Made by a program: the position numbers and the translations under genes | Assembly: GCF_014193585.1 (NCBI RefSeq) | Contig: NZ_BLXY01000007.1 | Coordinates: 62,001-126,000 of the forward strand | Direction: 5' to 3' | DNA from: Geomonas paludis | GTDB lineage: Bacteria; Desulfobacterota; Desulfuromonadia; Geobacterales; Geobacteraceae | Length of the DNA: 64,000 nucleotides | Notes under the pieces: generated by a model | Told to the model about the DNA's origin: nothing | The model's input: only the letters and a program-made list of their open reading frames with translations | Databases searched by the model: none | Shown here: positions 28,745 through 38,920 of the stretch, one piece after another | How positions within the stretch are numbered: the stretch's first letter is position 1 | Layout: each line of letters begins with the position of its first letter

Positions 28745-29693
28745 GATTAAGCGGATAGTTGCGGAGATCGAGCAGGCACACAGCTTTCTTATCACCAGCC
28801 ATGAGAGCCCCGACCCCGACGCGGTTGGTTCCTCCCTGGCTTTGGCCAATTACCTCACCGCGCGCGGCAAGGACGTCACCGTCTACCTGAGCGACCCGGT
28901 TCCCGACAACTGCTCCTTCCTCCCCATGGCGGAGCAGGTCTACGGCGACATGCCCGAGCGCGACTTCGACGTCTGCTTCGTGCTGGACGTGGGGGAGTTC
29001 CGGCGCGCCGGCAAGGCGGTCACCGAGAACAAGAGGATAGGCCGCTTCATCAATATCGACCATCACCTGGGATGCGAGAACTTCGGCGTCTGCAACCTGA
29101 TCGATCCCAAGGCGAGCGCCACCGCCGCCCTCATCTACCGGGTCATCCGGGCTGCCGGCGACGAGGTCGACTACCCGACCGCGCTCTGCATCTACACCGC
29201 CATCCTCTCCGATACCGGGAGCTTCCACTACTCCAACTCCGACCCCGAGTCCTTCGCCATCGCCGGCGAGATGATCGGCAAAGGGGTGAACGCCTGGAGC
29301 GTCAACGAGAACCTCTACGAGAGCGAGCCGCTGCAGAGGATCGCGCTCCTCGCGCTGGCGCTGTCCGACCTGACCGTCTCACCGTCCGGCGAGTACGCCT
29401 CGGTCACCGTGACCCTGGACATGTACCAGAAGACCGGCGCCACGGCCCAGGACACCGACCGCTTCATCAACTACCCGCGCTCCATAAAGGGGGTGCAGGT
29501 GGCACTCTTCTTCCGCCAGGTCGACGAGGGTACTTTCAAGGTCGGCTTCCGGTCCAAGGGGAAGGTCGACGTCTCTGCCGTCTCCGCCTCCTTCGGCGGC
29601 GGCGGGCACCACAACGCCGCCGGCTGCATGGTGCGCGGCACGCTCGCCGAGGTCAAGGCGCAGGTCTTCGACCGACTGGAGCAGATGCGCTGA
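28725..29693 (+). CDS. nrnA: DHH/DHHA1 oligoribonuclease / pAp phosphatase NrnA
   Basis: 322 residues. The DHH phosphoesterase motifs are ESPDPDAVGSSLALA, FVLDVGEFRRAG and NIDHHLGCENFG; the DHHA1 signature GGGGHHNAAGC is near the C-terminus. NrnA degrades nano-RNAs and 3',5'-pAp, fitting its place among RNA-processing genes between rbfA and truB. Its start overlaps rbfA and its stop overlaps the truB start. Confidence 0.93.
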   Translation: MTATTAEIKRIVAEIEQAHSFLITSHESPDPDAVGSSLALANYLTARGKDVTVYLSDPVPDNCSFLPMAEQVYGDMPERDFDVCFVLDVGEFRRAGKAVTENKRIGRFINIDHHLGCENFGVCNLIDPKASATAALIYRVIRAAGDEVDYPTALCIYTAILSDTGSFHYSNSDPESFAIAGEMIGKGVNAWSVNENLYESEPLQRIALLALALSDLTVSPSGEYASVTVTLDMYQKTGATAQDTDRFINYPRSIKGVQVALFFRQVDEGTFKVGFRSKGKVDVSAVSASFGGGGHHNAAGCMVRGTLAEVKAQVFDRLEQMR

Positions 29694-30580
29694 TGCTGAA
29701 CGGCTTTTTCGTGATCGACAAGCCGGCCGGTGTCACCTCGCATGACATCGTGTCCAAGGTCCGTCGCGCCATCAATCAGAAGAAGGTAGGGCACACCGGG
29801 ACCCTGGATCCCTTTGCCACCGGCGTGTTGCCGGTCGCGGTGGGGGAGGGGACCAAGGCGATCCAGTTCCTGGACGAGTCGGAGAAGGAGTACCGGGCCG
29901 TGCTGCGGCTGGGCATCGCCACCGACACCCAGGACCTGACCGGAGCGGTCATCTCCGAGCGGGAGTGGTCGCACCTGACGGCCGAGGACCTGGAGCGGCT
30001 GGTGCCGCAGTTCCTCGGACTCCAGAAGCAGCTTCCTCCCATGTTCTCAGCCATCAAGCAGGGCGGGGTGCCGCTGTACAAGCTGGCCAGGAAAGGGATC
30101 GAGGTGGAGCGCGAGGAGCGCGAGGTCGAAATCCACTCGCTCACCTTCGAATGGATCCGGCTCCCCGAGGCCTGCTTCACCGTGCGCTGCTCGCGGGGCA
30201 CCTACGTGAGGACGCTCGCCTGCGACATCGGCGAGGCGCTCGGTTGCGGCGCCCACCTCCTTGAATTGCGGCGCACAAGGAGCGGTCTCTTCCGCGAGGC
30301 CGACGCCATCAGCATCGAGGCGCTGGCCGGGGCCGCCGACCAGGAGGCGCTGCTCATGCCGCTGGACCGGGCGCTGGATCATCTGAGGGCGCTGGCGCTC
30401 ACCGAGGCGGGGGGGAAGAAGGTGCTGAACGGCGTGGTGCCGCAGGCGCATGATTTCATTGAACCTCCCGGCGATTTTGCCGTGGGTGAGCAGGTGCGAC
30501 TCTATCTGGGGGAGCGCTTTGCGGCAGTAGCGGAGTACGACAAGCTCAAAGGGCTGCGCCTGGCCCGTGTGTTCAATTAG
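29693..30580 (+). CDS. truB: tRNA pseudouridine(55) synthase TruB
   Basis: 295 residues starting MLNGFFVIDKPAGVTSHDIV, with the catalytic Asp in HTGTLDPFATGVLP and the conserved SRGTYVRTLACDIG. It makes pseudouridine 55 in tRNA T-loops. ATG 29693 overlaps the nrnA stop (TGATG). The frame is open far upstream, but that stretch is the shadow of nrnA. Confidence 0.96.
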   Translation: MLNGFFVIDKPAGVTSHDIVSKVRRAINQKKVGHTGTLDPFATGVLPVAVGEGTKAIQFLDESEKEYRAVLRLGIATDTQDLTGAVISEREWSHLTAEDLERLVPQFLGLQKQLPPMFSAIKQGGVPLYKLARKGIEVEREEREVEIHSLTFEWIRLPEACFTVRCSRGTYVRTLACDIGEALGCGAHLLELRRTRSGLFREADAISIEALAGAADQEALLMPLDRALDHLRALALTEAGGKKVLNGVVPQAHDFIEPPGDFAVGEQVRLYLGERFAAVAEYDKLKGLRLARVFN

Positions 30581-30708
30581 TATTCCTTCTTTACACGTAC
30601 TTGCTTTTGTGATAAGAGTTAAAGGTCTTGATCTAAACCGCGGGAGCAATCTCTGCGGGCAGGCATAAATAAGCAAAATAACTAGGAAGCGGAAGGGGGT
30701 GTAACCAC

Positions 30709-30975
30709 ATGCTGCAAACGGAAAAGAAGCAGGAAATCATCACAGCTCATAAGCTGCACGATTCCGACACGGGTTCGCCGGAAGTGCAGATTGCAATTCT
30801 TTCGGAGCGTATCACTTATCTGACTGAGCACTTCAAGACTCACAAGAAGGATCATCACAGCCGTCGCGGTCTGCTGAAGATCGTCGGTCAGAGAAGGGGT
30901 CTGCTTGACTACCTGAAGAAGAAAGACGTCGAAAGGTACAAAGCGATCATCGCTAAACTCGGCATCAGAAGGTAA
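30709..30975 (+). CDS. rpsO: 30S ribosomal protein S15
   Basis: 88 residues with the S15 core [19 protein letters not shown] and [21 protein letters not shown]15 binds the central domain of 16S rRNA. A 128-base leader with a strong AGGGGGTGTAACC ribosome region separates it from truB. In many bacteria S15 represses its own mRNA; a short GCGGGAGCAATCTCTGCGGG stem-loop (30640-30659) in the leader could be involved but this is unproven. Two terminators follow. Confidence 0.98.
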   Translation: MLQTEKKQEIITAHKLHDSDTGSPEVQIAILSERITYLTEHFKTHKKDHHSRRGLLKIVGQRRGLLDYLKKKDVERYKAIIAKLGIRR

Positions 30976-30976
30976 G

Positions 30977-31020
30977 AAAAGGCAGTATACCTCCCCGGGT
31001 ATATTGCCTTTCCTCTTTTT
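30977..31020 (+). terminator. Rho-independent terminator after rpsO
   Basis: AAAAGGCAGTATACC and GGGTATATTGCCTTT pair around a short C-rich loop and are followed by a CCTCTTTTT tract, two bases after the rpsO stop. It partly separates rpsO from pnp, as in other bacteria. Confidence 0.82.
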
Positions 31021-31028
31021 CATCATGT

Positions 31029-31052
31029 AAGGGCCTCGTGCCCTTTTTCTTG
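31029..31052 (+). terminator. Second terminator-like hairpin in the pnp leader
   Basis: AGGGC and GCCCT pair around CTCGT and are followed by TTTTTCTTGTT. It lies about ten bases after the first terminator; the stem is short, so its strength is uncertain. Confidence 0.45.
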
Positions 31053-31157
31053 TTGGGGGCGTGGATAAAACTGCCCTGCGGCGCACTGTTACGCCCGCAT
31101 GGCGCTTTTCTCGGCGGCCCCAACACCAACCGAAACACCCAAATGGAGGCCGTAACA

Positions 31158-33248
31158 ATGGTACACACTGTCCAAGCAGAGTGCTGTGGCAAAACTATCA
31201 CTATCGAAACAGGCAAGATCGCCAAGCAGGCAAGCGGCGCGGTCATGATCAAAAGCGGCGACACCATGGTGCTCGTCACCGCCGTCGCCATGAAATCCGC
31301 CAAGGAAGGTCAGGGCTTCTTCCCGCTGACCGTCAACTACCAGGAGAAAGCCTACGCAGGCGGCCGCATCCCCGGCTCCTTCTTCAAGCGCGAAGGCCGT
31401 CCCTCCGACAACGAAACCCTCACCTCGCGTCTCATCGACCGCCCGATCCGCCCGCTGTTCCCGGAAGGGTTCCTGAACGATACCCAGGTCATGGCGACCG
31501 TGGTTTCCGCTGACAAGGATCACGATCCGGGCATCCTCTCCATGATCGGCGCTTCCGCGGCCCTCATGGTTTCCGATGTTCCCTTCGCCGGCCCGATAGC
31601 AGGCGTGAAAGTCGCTCGCGTTGACGGCCAGTTCATCGCCAACCCGACCGCCGAGCAGGAAGAGAAGAGCGACATGGAGATCGTGATCGCCGCTTCCAAG
31701 GACGCCATCCTCATGGTGGAAGGCAGCGCCTCCGAAGTCTCCGAGGACGACCTCCTCGAGGCGATCTTCTTCGGCAAGGAAGCAGTCCAGGGCATCCTGG
31801 CCGCACAGGAAGAGCTGGTCGCCAAGGTGAAGCCGGTCAAGCGCGACATCCCGGCCCCGGTTGTGAACACCGAGTTGAAGGCTCGCGTAGATGCCCTCGC
31901 CAAGGAAGAGATGAAAGCCGCGGTGCGCATCAAGGCCAAGGGCGAGCGTCATGACGCCATCGATGCCATCACCGAAAAGACCGTGGCGGCTCTGGCCGGC
32001 GAGTTCGAAGGCTCCGAGAAAGAGGTCAAGGCGTTCATCGAAGAGCTCGAGTACGACCTGGTGCGCGAGCACATCATCAAGGACGGCTCCAGGATCGACG
32101 GCCGCGACACCAAGACCATCCGTAACATCAGCACCGAGGTAGGCTTCCTGCCGCGCGCACACGGTTCCGCCCTGTTCACCCGCGGCGAGACCCAGTCCAT
32201 CGTGGCCGCCACCCTGGGCACCTCGGTCGACGAGCAGCGCATCGACTCGCTCTACGGCGATTCCCGCAAGAAGTTCCTCCTGCACTACAACTTCCCGCCG
32301 TACTCCGTCGGCGAGACCAGCTTCCGCCTCGCCCCGGGCCGCCGCGAAATCGGCCACGGCATGCTGGCCGAGCGCGCCCTGCAGCAGGTGCTCCCGAAGC
32401 ACGATGACTTCCCCTACACCATCCGCATCGTCTCCGACATCACCGAGAGCAACGGCTCCTCCTCGATGGCGACCGTCTGCGGCGGCTCCCTGTCCATGAT
32501 GGACGCCGGTATCCCGATCAAGGCACCGGTCGCCGGCATCGCCATGGGCCTCATCAAGGAAGGTGACGACTACGCCATCCTCTCCGACATCCTGGGCGAC
32601 GAAGACCACCTGGGCGACATGGACTTCAAAGTGGCCGGCACCGCCGACGGCGTCACCGCGCTGCAGATGGACATCAAGATCGGCGGCGTGACCCGCGAGA
32701 TCATGGGCGCCGCACTGGCACAGGCCAAAGCCGGCCGCGTGCACATCCTGGGCGAGATGGCCAAGTCGCTCTCCACCGCCCGCGGCGACCTCTCCGCCTT
32801 CGCTCCGCGCATCACCACCATCTGGGTCAAGGTGGACAAGATCCGCGACGTCATCGGTAGCGGCGGCAAGAACATCCGCAGCGTCACCGAGGCGACCGGC
32901 GTCGCCATCGACATCGAGGATACCGGCAAGATCAACATCGCTTCCAACAACAAGGAAGCCTGCGACCTCGCCATCAAGATGATCCGCAACCTGACCGCAG
33001 AGGCCGAAGAAGGCAAGCTCTACATGGGCACCGTCAAGAAGATCATGGAGTTCGGCGCATTCGTCGAGATCTTCCCGGGTACCGACGGCCTGGTGCACGT
33101 TTCCGAGCTCGACACCGAGCGCGTGAAGAACGTGAGCGACATCCTGAAAGAAGGCGACAAGGTGCTGGTGAAGTGCATCGGCATCGACAAGCAGGGCAAG
33201 ATCAAGCTGTCCCGCAAAGAGGCCCTGGGCCAGACCTTCACCGAATAA
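31158..33248 (+). CDS. pnp: Polyribonucleotide nucleotidyltransferase (PNPase)
   Basis: 696 residues: two RNase PH-like domains ([40 protein letters not shown]), a KH domain ([20 protein letters not shown]) and an S1 domain ([20 protein letters not shown]). It degrades RNA 3' to 5' using phosphate. ATG 31158 follows a GGAGG (31145-31149); the upstream frame to 31038 runs through the leader and is not coding. It lies downstream of rpsO as in E. coli. Confidence 0.98.
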   Translation: MVHTVQAECCGKTITIETGKIAKQASGAVMIKSGDTMVLVTAVAMKSAKEGQGFFPLTVNYQEKAYAGGRIPGSFFKREGRPSDNETLTSRLIDRPIRPLFPEGFLNDTQVMATVVSADKDHDPGILSMIGASAALMVSDVPFAGPIAGVKVARVDGQFIANPTAEQEEKSDMEIVIAASKDAILMVEGSASEVSEDDLLEAIFFGKEAVQGILAAQEELVAKVKPVKRDIPAPVVNTELKARVDALAKEEMKAAVRIKAKGERHDAIDAITEKTVAALAGEFEGSEKEVKAFIEELEYDLVREHIIKDGSRIDGRDTKTIRNISTEVGFLPRAHGSALFTRGETQSIVAATLGTSVDEQRIDSLYGDSRKKFLLHYNFPPYSVGETSFRLAPGRREIGHGMLAERALQQVLPKHDDFPYTIRIVSDITESNGSSSMATVCGGSLSMMDAGIPIKAPVAGIAMGLIKEGDDYAILSDILGDEDHLGDMDFKVAGTADGVTALQMDIKIGGVTREIMGAALAQAKAGRVHILGEMAKSLSTARGDLSAFAPRITTIWVKVDKIRDVIGSGGKNIRSVTEATGVAIDIEDTGKINIASNNKEACDLAIKMIRNLTAEAEEGKLYMGTVKKIMEFGAFVEIFPGTDGLVHVSELDTERVKNVSDILKEGDKVLVKCIGIDKQGKIKLSRKEALGQTFTE

Positions 33249-33301
33249 TTTCTCTCATGTGAAAACTGGCAATTCATGGGTTTCCCGGTATAGTTCTAGC
33301 C

Positions 33302-34557
33302 ATGATTAAAAAGACCACCCTAAATAACGGAATCCGCGTCATCACCGAGCGGATTCCGTATGCCAGCTCGGTTTCCATCGGAATTTGGGTCGCCAACGGC
33401 TCCCGCCACGAACGGCGGGAGTCGAACGGCGTCGCCCATTTCATCGAACACCTCCTCTTTAAAGGCACCGCACGCCGTTCTTCATTGGACATCGCCCGCG
33501 AAATCGACTCCGTGGGCGGCGTCCTGAACGCCTTCACCAGCCGCGAGTACGTCTGCTACTACGCCAAGGTGCTGGACAAGTTCCTCCCCCGTGCGGTCGA
33601 CCTGTTGACCGACATCTTCCTCCATTCCACCTTCGACAGCGAAGAGATCGAAAAGGAGCGCCGCGTGGTGCTCCAGGAGATCAACATGATGGAGGACACC
33701 CCGGACGACCTGATCCACGACCTGTTCCACCAGCACTTCTGGAAGGGACACCCGCTGGGGATGTCCATCCTGGGCGACGCCGAGAGCGTCACCGGTCTCT
33801 CCCGCGACGCGATCATCGCCTACAAGGACCAGATGTACCGCGCCGACGACATCATCGTCACCGCCGCCGGCAACGTCACCCACGACAAGCTCACCGCTCT
33901 TCTGGAGGAGTTCCTGCAGGGAGTGGAACCGGGGCACGGCCGGAGCGAATCCGCTCCCCCGGTCTACGAGCGCCGCATCGAATTGGTGGAGAAGGACCTG
34001 GAGCAGATCCACGTCTGCCTGGGCCTCAAGGGGGTGCAGCAGAGTCACCCGCAGCGCTACGACGCCTTCATCATGAACGCCATCCTGGGCGGCTCCATGA
34101 GCTCGCGCCTGTTCCAGGAGGTGCGCGAGAAGAGCGGCCTGGCCTACTCGGTCTACTCCTACATCGCTTCCCACGCCGACGCCGGTTCCCTGGTGGTCTA
34201 CGCCGGGGCCAGCCCGGAAAACGCCAAGGAACTCCTCGAGATCATGCTGCGCGAGATCGGGCGCTTCAAGAAGGAACCTGTCCCGGCCGAACAACTCGAG
34301 GCGGCCCGCGAACAGTTGAAGGGGAACCTGCTCCTGTCGCTCGAATCCAGCGACAACAGGATGTCCCGCCTGGCCAAGAACGAGATCTACTTCGGCACCC
34401 CGCTGCCGCTCTCAGAGATCATGGAAGGGTTCGACCACGTGACCTCCGACAGCATCCTGGAGCTTGCCAACGAGATCCTGGACAACGACGCGCTGACCCT
34501 GGTCATGCTGGGCCGGATCGGCACACCCGCCTTCTCGAACTCCGACATCAACGTCTG

Positions 34558-34558
<1 letters not shown>
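33302..34558 (+). CDS. M16-family zinc peptidase (PqqL/mitochondrial-processing-type)
   Basis: 418 residues with the inverted zinc motif [11 protein letters not shown], a downstream Glu in [18 protein letters not shown], and the C-terminal M16 half with [20 protein letters not shown]. Proteases of this kind follow pnp in many bacteria (YmxG/MlpA type). The start ATG lies 53 bases after pnp. Substrate unknown. Its stop overlaps the dut start. Confidence 0.93.
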
Positions 34559-34998
<440 letters not shown>

Positions 34999-35000
34999 AG

Positions 35001-35035
35001 GCGAGATTTAGACAAAGATTGAGATTAAGATAGAC
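35001..35035. repeat. GATTAAGATTGAG-type short repeat after dut
   Basis: Imperfect hexamer-like repeats (AGATTTAGACAAAGATTGAG, then ATTAAGATAG) starting two bases after the dut stop. The same words occur in an inverted pair at 37336-37490. Confidence 0.6.
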
Positions 35036-35048
35036 GCCCGGTCCACGC

Positions 35049-35180
35049 TCCTCCCCCCGGAGGGGGGAGGTCGGGAGGGGGGATGCTCCTAAACCCCAAG
35101 ATCAGAAGCCCCCACCCTGTCCCTCCCCCTCCGGGCCTTCGCCCACCGTAGGGCTATGGTCCGCAGGCGGGGGCGGGGAC
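35049..35180. repeat. GC-rich imperfect palindromic intergenic element (copy 3)
   Basis: Left part like 14265 and 28206; right part (35122-35180) nearly identical to 28270-28327, differing at about two positions (TATGGT for TACGGC). It fills most of the gap between dut and the aminopeptidase gene. Confidence 0.8.
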
Positions 35181-35237
35181 GTCATGGCAGCTGAAGCGGC
35201 GGTACCCACACTGAAAACTCCAGAAGGGGGCACGCAT

Positions 35238-36341
35238 ATGAAAGATCCTCGCGTCAGACAATTCGCCGAAGTCCTGGTCAACTACTCGGCCCGCGTGCAG
35301 CCGGGCGACGTGGTGCTCATCTCCTGCGCCGGCCTGGAAGGGGCGCCGCTGGTGAAGGAGCTCTACGCCCTCTGTCTGGAAAAGGGCGCCAAGTACGTCG
35401 AGTACGAGTTCAGCATCCCGGACATCGGCCGCTACTTCTACAACCTCGCCAATCCCGACCAGCTTTCCTACTTCCCGCAGCACAAGCTCGATTTCATGAA
35501 GCAGGTGGACGTCTACTTCGGCCTCTCCGCCGCGGACAACTCAATGGTGATGGCCCAGGCCAACCAGAAGAGCATGATCGCCTGGTCCAAGGTGGTGCGC
35601 CCCATCATCGACCAGCGCGTCAAGGGGACCCGCTGGGTGGTGACCCGCTACCCGACCCACGGCGCGGCGCAGGAAGCGCGCATGAGCCTGGACGAGTACG
35701 AGGATTACCTCTTCGCCGCCTGCTGCATGGACTGGGAGGAGGAATCGAAGAAACAGGACGCGCTGAAGGCCTGCGTCGACGCCGCCGACCGGGTGCGCAT
35801 CAAGGCCTCGGACACCGACCTTTCCTTCAGCATCAATGGGCTCCCCGGCATCAAGTGCGACGGGCGTCTGAACATCCCCGACGGCGAGGTGTTCACCGCG
35901 CCGGTGCGCGACTCGGTCGAGGGGTACATCACCTACAACTGCCCTACCGTGTACCAGGGGAAGGAATTCAACAACATCCGCCTCGAGTTCGAGAAGGGGC
36001 GCATCGTCAAGGCGACCTCCCCCGGTATGGACGCGGAACTGAACCGCATCCTCGACACCGACGAGGGGGCGCGCTACGTGGGTGAGTTCGCCATCGGCGT
36101 GAACCCGAAGATCCGGGTGCCCATGCGCAACATCCTCTTCGACGAGAAGATCTTCGGCTCCATCCACTTCACCCCGGGTCAGGCCTACGACGAGTGCGAC
36201 AACGGCAACCGCTCTGCCGTGCACTGGGACATGGTGAAGATCCTGGCCGGCGACGGCGAGTTGTGGTTCGACGACATCCTGATCCAGAAGGACGGCCGCT
36301 TCGTGCACGGGCCGCTTCTGGGGCTCAACCCCGGTGACTAG
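35238..36341 (+). CDS. M29-family aminopeptidase
   Basis: 367 residues of the thermophilic aminopeptidase (AmpS/PepS, M29) family: an N-terminal domain (VQPGDVVLISCAGLEGAPLV) and a C-terminal metal-binding domain with PDGEVFTAPVRDSVEGYITY, NPKIRVPMRNILFDEKIFGS and HWDMVKIL. These cobalt/zinc enzymes release N-terminal residues from peptides. ATG 35238 has AGAAGGGGG upstream; ATG 35184 is possible but directly abuts the repeat element. Confidence 0.88.
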   Translation: MKDPRVRQFAEVLVNYSARVQPGDVVLISCAGLEGAPLVKELYALCLEKGAKYVEYEFSIPDIGRYFYNLANPDQLSYFPQHKLDFMKQVDVYFGLSAADNSMVMAQANQKSMIAWSKVVRPIIDQRVKGTRWVVTRYPTHGAAQEARMSLDEYEDYLFAACCMDWEEESKKQDALKACVDAADRVRIKASDTDLSFSINGLPGIKCDGRLNIPDGEVFTAPVRDSVEGYITYNCPTVYQGKEFNNIRLEFEKGRIVKATSPGMDAELNRILDTDEGARYVGEFAIGVNPKIRVPMRNILFDEKIFGSIHFTPGQAYDECDNGNRSAVHWDMVKILAGDGELWFDDILIQKDGRFVHGPLLGLNPGD

Positions 36342-36343
36342 CC

Positions 36344-36952
36344 ATGCTGCTTGAGATCAATCCCGACAATCCGCAACCGCGCCTGATCGCCAAGGTGGTC
36401 GACATCCTGAAAAACGGCGGCGTGGTGGCCTATCCCACCGATACCACCTACGGCATCGGCTGCTCCATCTTCAGCAAGAAGGGAATCGAGCGGATCTACC
36501 AGATCAAGCAGCGCGACCGCAAGAAGCCGTTCTCCTTCATCTGCACCGACATGTCCGAGATCGCCCGATACGCGCGGGTGTCCAACTACGCCTTCAAGCA
36601 GCTGCGCCGCCTGCTCCCCGGACCGTACACCTTCGTGTTGGAGGCGGCCACGGTGGTCCCGGACCTGTTGCAGACCAAGCAGAAGACGGTCGGCATCCGC
36701 ATTCCCGACAACGCGATCTGCCTGGCCATCGTGAAGGAGCTGGGGGCGCCCATCGTCACCACCAGCGCCAACCTCTCCGGCGAGGACCCGATCGGCAACC
36801 CCTGGGCGGTCGAGCATGAACTGGGCAAACAGCTGGACCTGGTGGTCGACGGCGGCGATCTCTCCGCCGATGTCAGTTCGGTCATCAGCCTGATCGGCGA
36901 CCGCCCCGAAGTGCTCAGGAAGGGCGTCGGGGACGTGAGCTGGTGCGAATAA
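36344..36952 (+). CDS. Sua5/YciO/YrdC family protein, YciO-like
   Basis: 202 residues with the YrdC-fold pattern GGVVAYPTDTTYGIGC, KQRDRKKPFSFIC and TTSANLSGEDP. The family binds ATP and double-stranded RNA; TsaC/Sua5 members make threonylcarbamoyl-AMP for the tRNA t6A modification. The KKPFSFIC wording and length are closer to YciO than to TsaC, so the t6A role is uncertain. It starts two bases after the aminopeptidase stop, suggesting co-transcription. Confidence 0.85.
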   Translation: MLLEINPDNPQPRLIAKVVDILKNGGVVAYPTDTTYGIGCSIFSKKGIERIYQIKQRDRKKPFSFICTDMSEIARYARVSNYAFKQLRRLLPGPYTFVLEAATVVPDLLQTKQKTVGIRIPDNAICLAIVKELGAPIVTTSANLSGEDPIGNPWAVEHELGKQLDLVVDGGDLSADVSSVISLIGDRPEVLRKGVGDVSWCE

Positions 36953-36980
36953 GGGCCATCCCGGCCCGAGGTTATTAACC

Positions 36981-37334
36981 ATGCGTAAAACCACCGTGCG
37001 TCGCGGCATCAGATCCATCTGCGCCGGCATCATCGCCCTGATCGTCGCCACGTTCTTCCATGGCGACATCTCGTCGCTGCTCATGCTGGGCATGGCGGGC
37101 GACGCGCGCCTTACCTTCCTGGGTTTCTTCCTGGCCGGCGTGCTGGGGGGCTTCGGCGTGCTGGTAGCCGCCTTCGGACTGTTGCAGAACGGGCAGGGGG
37201 AGCCGCGGGTGCGCCTCTTCCCCAGTTTCGTGGTCCTGTTCTCGCTGGTCGTCCTCTTCTTCGTCCTCACCTACACCTGGATCACCTCCCCCTCCGCGCC
37301 GGTCCTCGCACCGGGAGAAAGCATCAACATCTAA
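36981..37334 (+). CDS. Small membrane protein of unknown function
   Basis: 117 residues. A basic N-terminus (MRKTTVRRGIR) is followed by three hydrophobic helices: about 12-28 (SICAGIIALIVATFFHG), 45-68 (LTFLGFFLAGVLGGFGVLVA) and 83-103 (VVLFSLVVLFFVLTYTW). I do not recognise the family. It follows the YciO-like gene by 28 bases and could be in the same operon. Confidence 0.6.
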   Translation: MRKTTVRRGIRSICAGIIALIVATFFHGDISSLLMLGMAGDARLTFLGFFLAGVLGGFGVLVAAFGLLQNGQGEPRVRLFPSFVVLFSLVVLFFVLTYTWITSPSAPVLAPGESINI

Positions 37335-37335
37335 A

Positions 37336-37490
37336 GGCAGGCTGAGATAAAGATTAAGATTGAGGAAAGGCCGGTCACTATCCTTGCCGCAATCTCGACC
37401 TCGCCCATCTGCTTCTCCTCAACCGTAACCTTAGTCTTAATCTTAATCTCAATCTTAATCTGCCCTTTTGCCCTTAACCTCGGCCTGCTT
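37336..37490. repeat. Inverted pair of GATTAAGATTGAG-type repeats
   Basis: Left arm (37336-37370) contains GCAGGCTGAGATAAAGATTA, then AGATTGAGG; right arm (37429-37490) carries the reverse complement words TTAATCTTAATCTCAATC and ends GGCCTGC. The loop between them is about 60 bases. The arms lie between the small membrane protein gene and queD. Confidence 0.65.
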
Positions 37491-37537
37491 TTCATGATAT
37501 ATTGACCGGACTGAAAATAATGAAAAGGGAGGGTGGC

Positions 37538-37906
37538 ATGTTTCGTCTCACCATTCACACTGCGTTTGCCGCGGCCCACAATCTGATCAATTACCAGGGC
37601 GACTGCGAAAACCTGCACGGCCACAACTGGAAGGTGGAAGTTTCCATCACCACCAACGAGCTGGACAAGGCGGGCCTGGGCATCGACTTCAAGATCCTCA
37701 AGCGGGAGACCAACGATCTCCTGAAGACGCTGGACCACAAGTACCTGAACGAGCTGGCTCCTTTCGCCGACGTTTCCCCGTCCTCGGAGAACATCGCCCG
37801 TTACCTGTACCACGAGCTGACCAAGATCTTCGGCTCGGACAAGGTCAAGGTGGACATGGTCACGGTGTGGGAATCCGACTTCGCGGCGGCGAGCTACTAT
37901 GAGTAA
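37538..37906 (+). CDS. queD: 6-carboxy-5,6,7,8-tetrahydropterin synthase QueD
   Basis: 122 residues of the PTPS/QueD family: zinc-binding histidines in AFAAAHNLINY and ENLHGHNWKVEV, the catalytic Cys just before (GDCENLHGH), and a conserved SSENIARYLYHEL. It makes 6-carboxytetrahydropterin, the second step of queuosine precursor synthesis. ATG 37538 is chosen because AAAAGGGAGGG precedes it. The next gene, queE, overlaps its 3' end and does the following step. Confidence 0.94.
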   Translation: MFRLTIHTAFAAAHNLINYQGDCENLHGHNWKVEVSITTNELDKAGLGIDFKILKRETNDLLKTLDHKYLNELAPFADVSPSSENIARYLYHELTKIFGSDKVKVDMVTVWESDFAAASYYE

Positions 37907-38651
37907 CCTGCAGGCGCCCCTGGTCGAATGCTTCTCCTCCATCCAGGGGGAGGGGGTGCTGGTCGGGCTGCGCCAGGTGTTCCTGCGCTTTTCCGGCTGC
38001 AACCTGAACTGCAAGTTCTGCGACACCCCCGGCATGAGCGCCGTCCCGGATGACTGCCTGCTGGAGCTGACCCCCGGGCGGCGCGATTTCTTCAAGGTCC
38101 CCAACCCGGTGCCGCTGGAGCGCGTGGCGACGCTGATCGAAAGCTGGACCGCCGCCTGGCCGGGCATCCACCATTCCATCAGCGTCACCGGGGGGGAACC
38201 GCTCCTCTTCGGGACCCTGCTCGAGGAGTGGCTGCCGGTGCTGAAAAAGCTCCTGCCCATCTACCTGGAGACCAACGGTACGCTCCCCGAGGCGCTGGCG
38301 CCGCTCATCCCGCACCTGGACAGCATCGGCATGGACATCAAGCTCCCGTCCTCGACCGGCTGCCCGGAGCTGTGGGACCAGCACCACGCCTTCCTGGAAC
38401 TGGCCGCCATGAAGGAGGTCTTCGTCAAGATCGTGGTGGGGCAGGAGACCGAAGACTGGGAGATCCAGCGTTCCTGCGCCATGATCGCCTCGGTAGACCC
38501 GGGCATCCCGCTCATCCTGCAGCCGGTGACCCGTGACGACGGCAGCATCGGCATCGACTCCCTGCGCACCCTGGAACTCCAGGAACTCTGCTCCTCCCTC
38601 CGCGAGGTGCGGGTCATCCCGCAGACCCACAAGTTCATGGGACAGCTGTAA
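37899..38651 (+). CDS. queE: 7-carboxy-7-deazaguanine synthase QueE
   Basis: 250 residues, a radical SAM enzyme with the iron-sulfur motif SGCNLNCKFCD (CxxxCxxC) near residue 33 and SVTGGEPLLFG for SAM binding. It converts carboxytetrahydropterin to 7-carboxy-7-deazaguanine. It overlaps queD by eight bases; queC and queF are not in the window. The C-terminus ends HKFMGQL. Confidence 0.94.
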   Translation: MSNLQAPLVECFSSIQGEGVLVGLRQVFLRFSGCNLNCKFCDTPGMSAVPDDCLLELTPGRRDFFKVPNPVPLERVATLIESWTAAWPGIHHSISVTGGEPLLFGTLLEEWLPVLKKLLPIYLETNGTLPEALAPLIPHLDSIGMDIKLPSSTGCPELWDQHHAFLELAAMKEVFVKIVVGQETEDWEIQRSCAMIASVDPGIPLILQPVTRDDGSIGIDSLRTLELQELCSSLREVRVIPQTHKFMGQL

Positions 38652-38693
38652 GTCGACAAGCGGCGGCTGTAGCGACCGCATCCGTGTCCACAC

Positions 38694-38817
38694 TCCCTCT
38701 CCCTCCGGGAGAGGGTCGGGGTGAGGGCGTTGCAACCTTGGTTTCAATTGCCACAGCTCTGCCCGTGGCACCTCCCTCACCCGGCCTACGGCCACCCTCT
38801 CCCGGAGGGCGAGGGGG
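38694..38817. repeat. GC-rich intergenic palindromic element (variant)
   Basis: CCCTCTCCCTCCGGGAGAGG at the left and ACCCTCTCCCGGAGGGCGAG at the right, about 80 bases apart and including GGGTGAGGG with its complement CCCTCACCC. It can fold into one long imperfect stem. Related in style, not in sequence, to the copies at 28206 and 35049. Confidence 0.65.
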
Positions 38818-38832
38818 AAAGACACAGAGCAG

Positions 38833-38868
38833 AAGGGCGCCTTTTCCGGGGCGCCCTTTCCTTTTTCA
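38833..38868 (+). terminator. Rho-independent terminator of the queDE operon
   Basis: AAGGGCGCC and GGCGCCCTT pair around a TTTTCCG-type loop, followed by TCCTTTTTC. It lies between queE and moxR. Confidence 0.8.
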
Positions 38869-38920
38869 GGGGCGGCCGTTATAATGAGTGGCTGTGGCAT
38901 CGCCCAGGGAGGTTCTCCAC

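Noticed and set aside
29072-29692. An N-terminal extension of TruB
   Set aside because: The open frame is the shadow of nrnA; the conserved TruB start and overlap TGATG fix the start at 29693.
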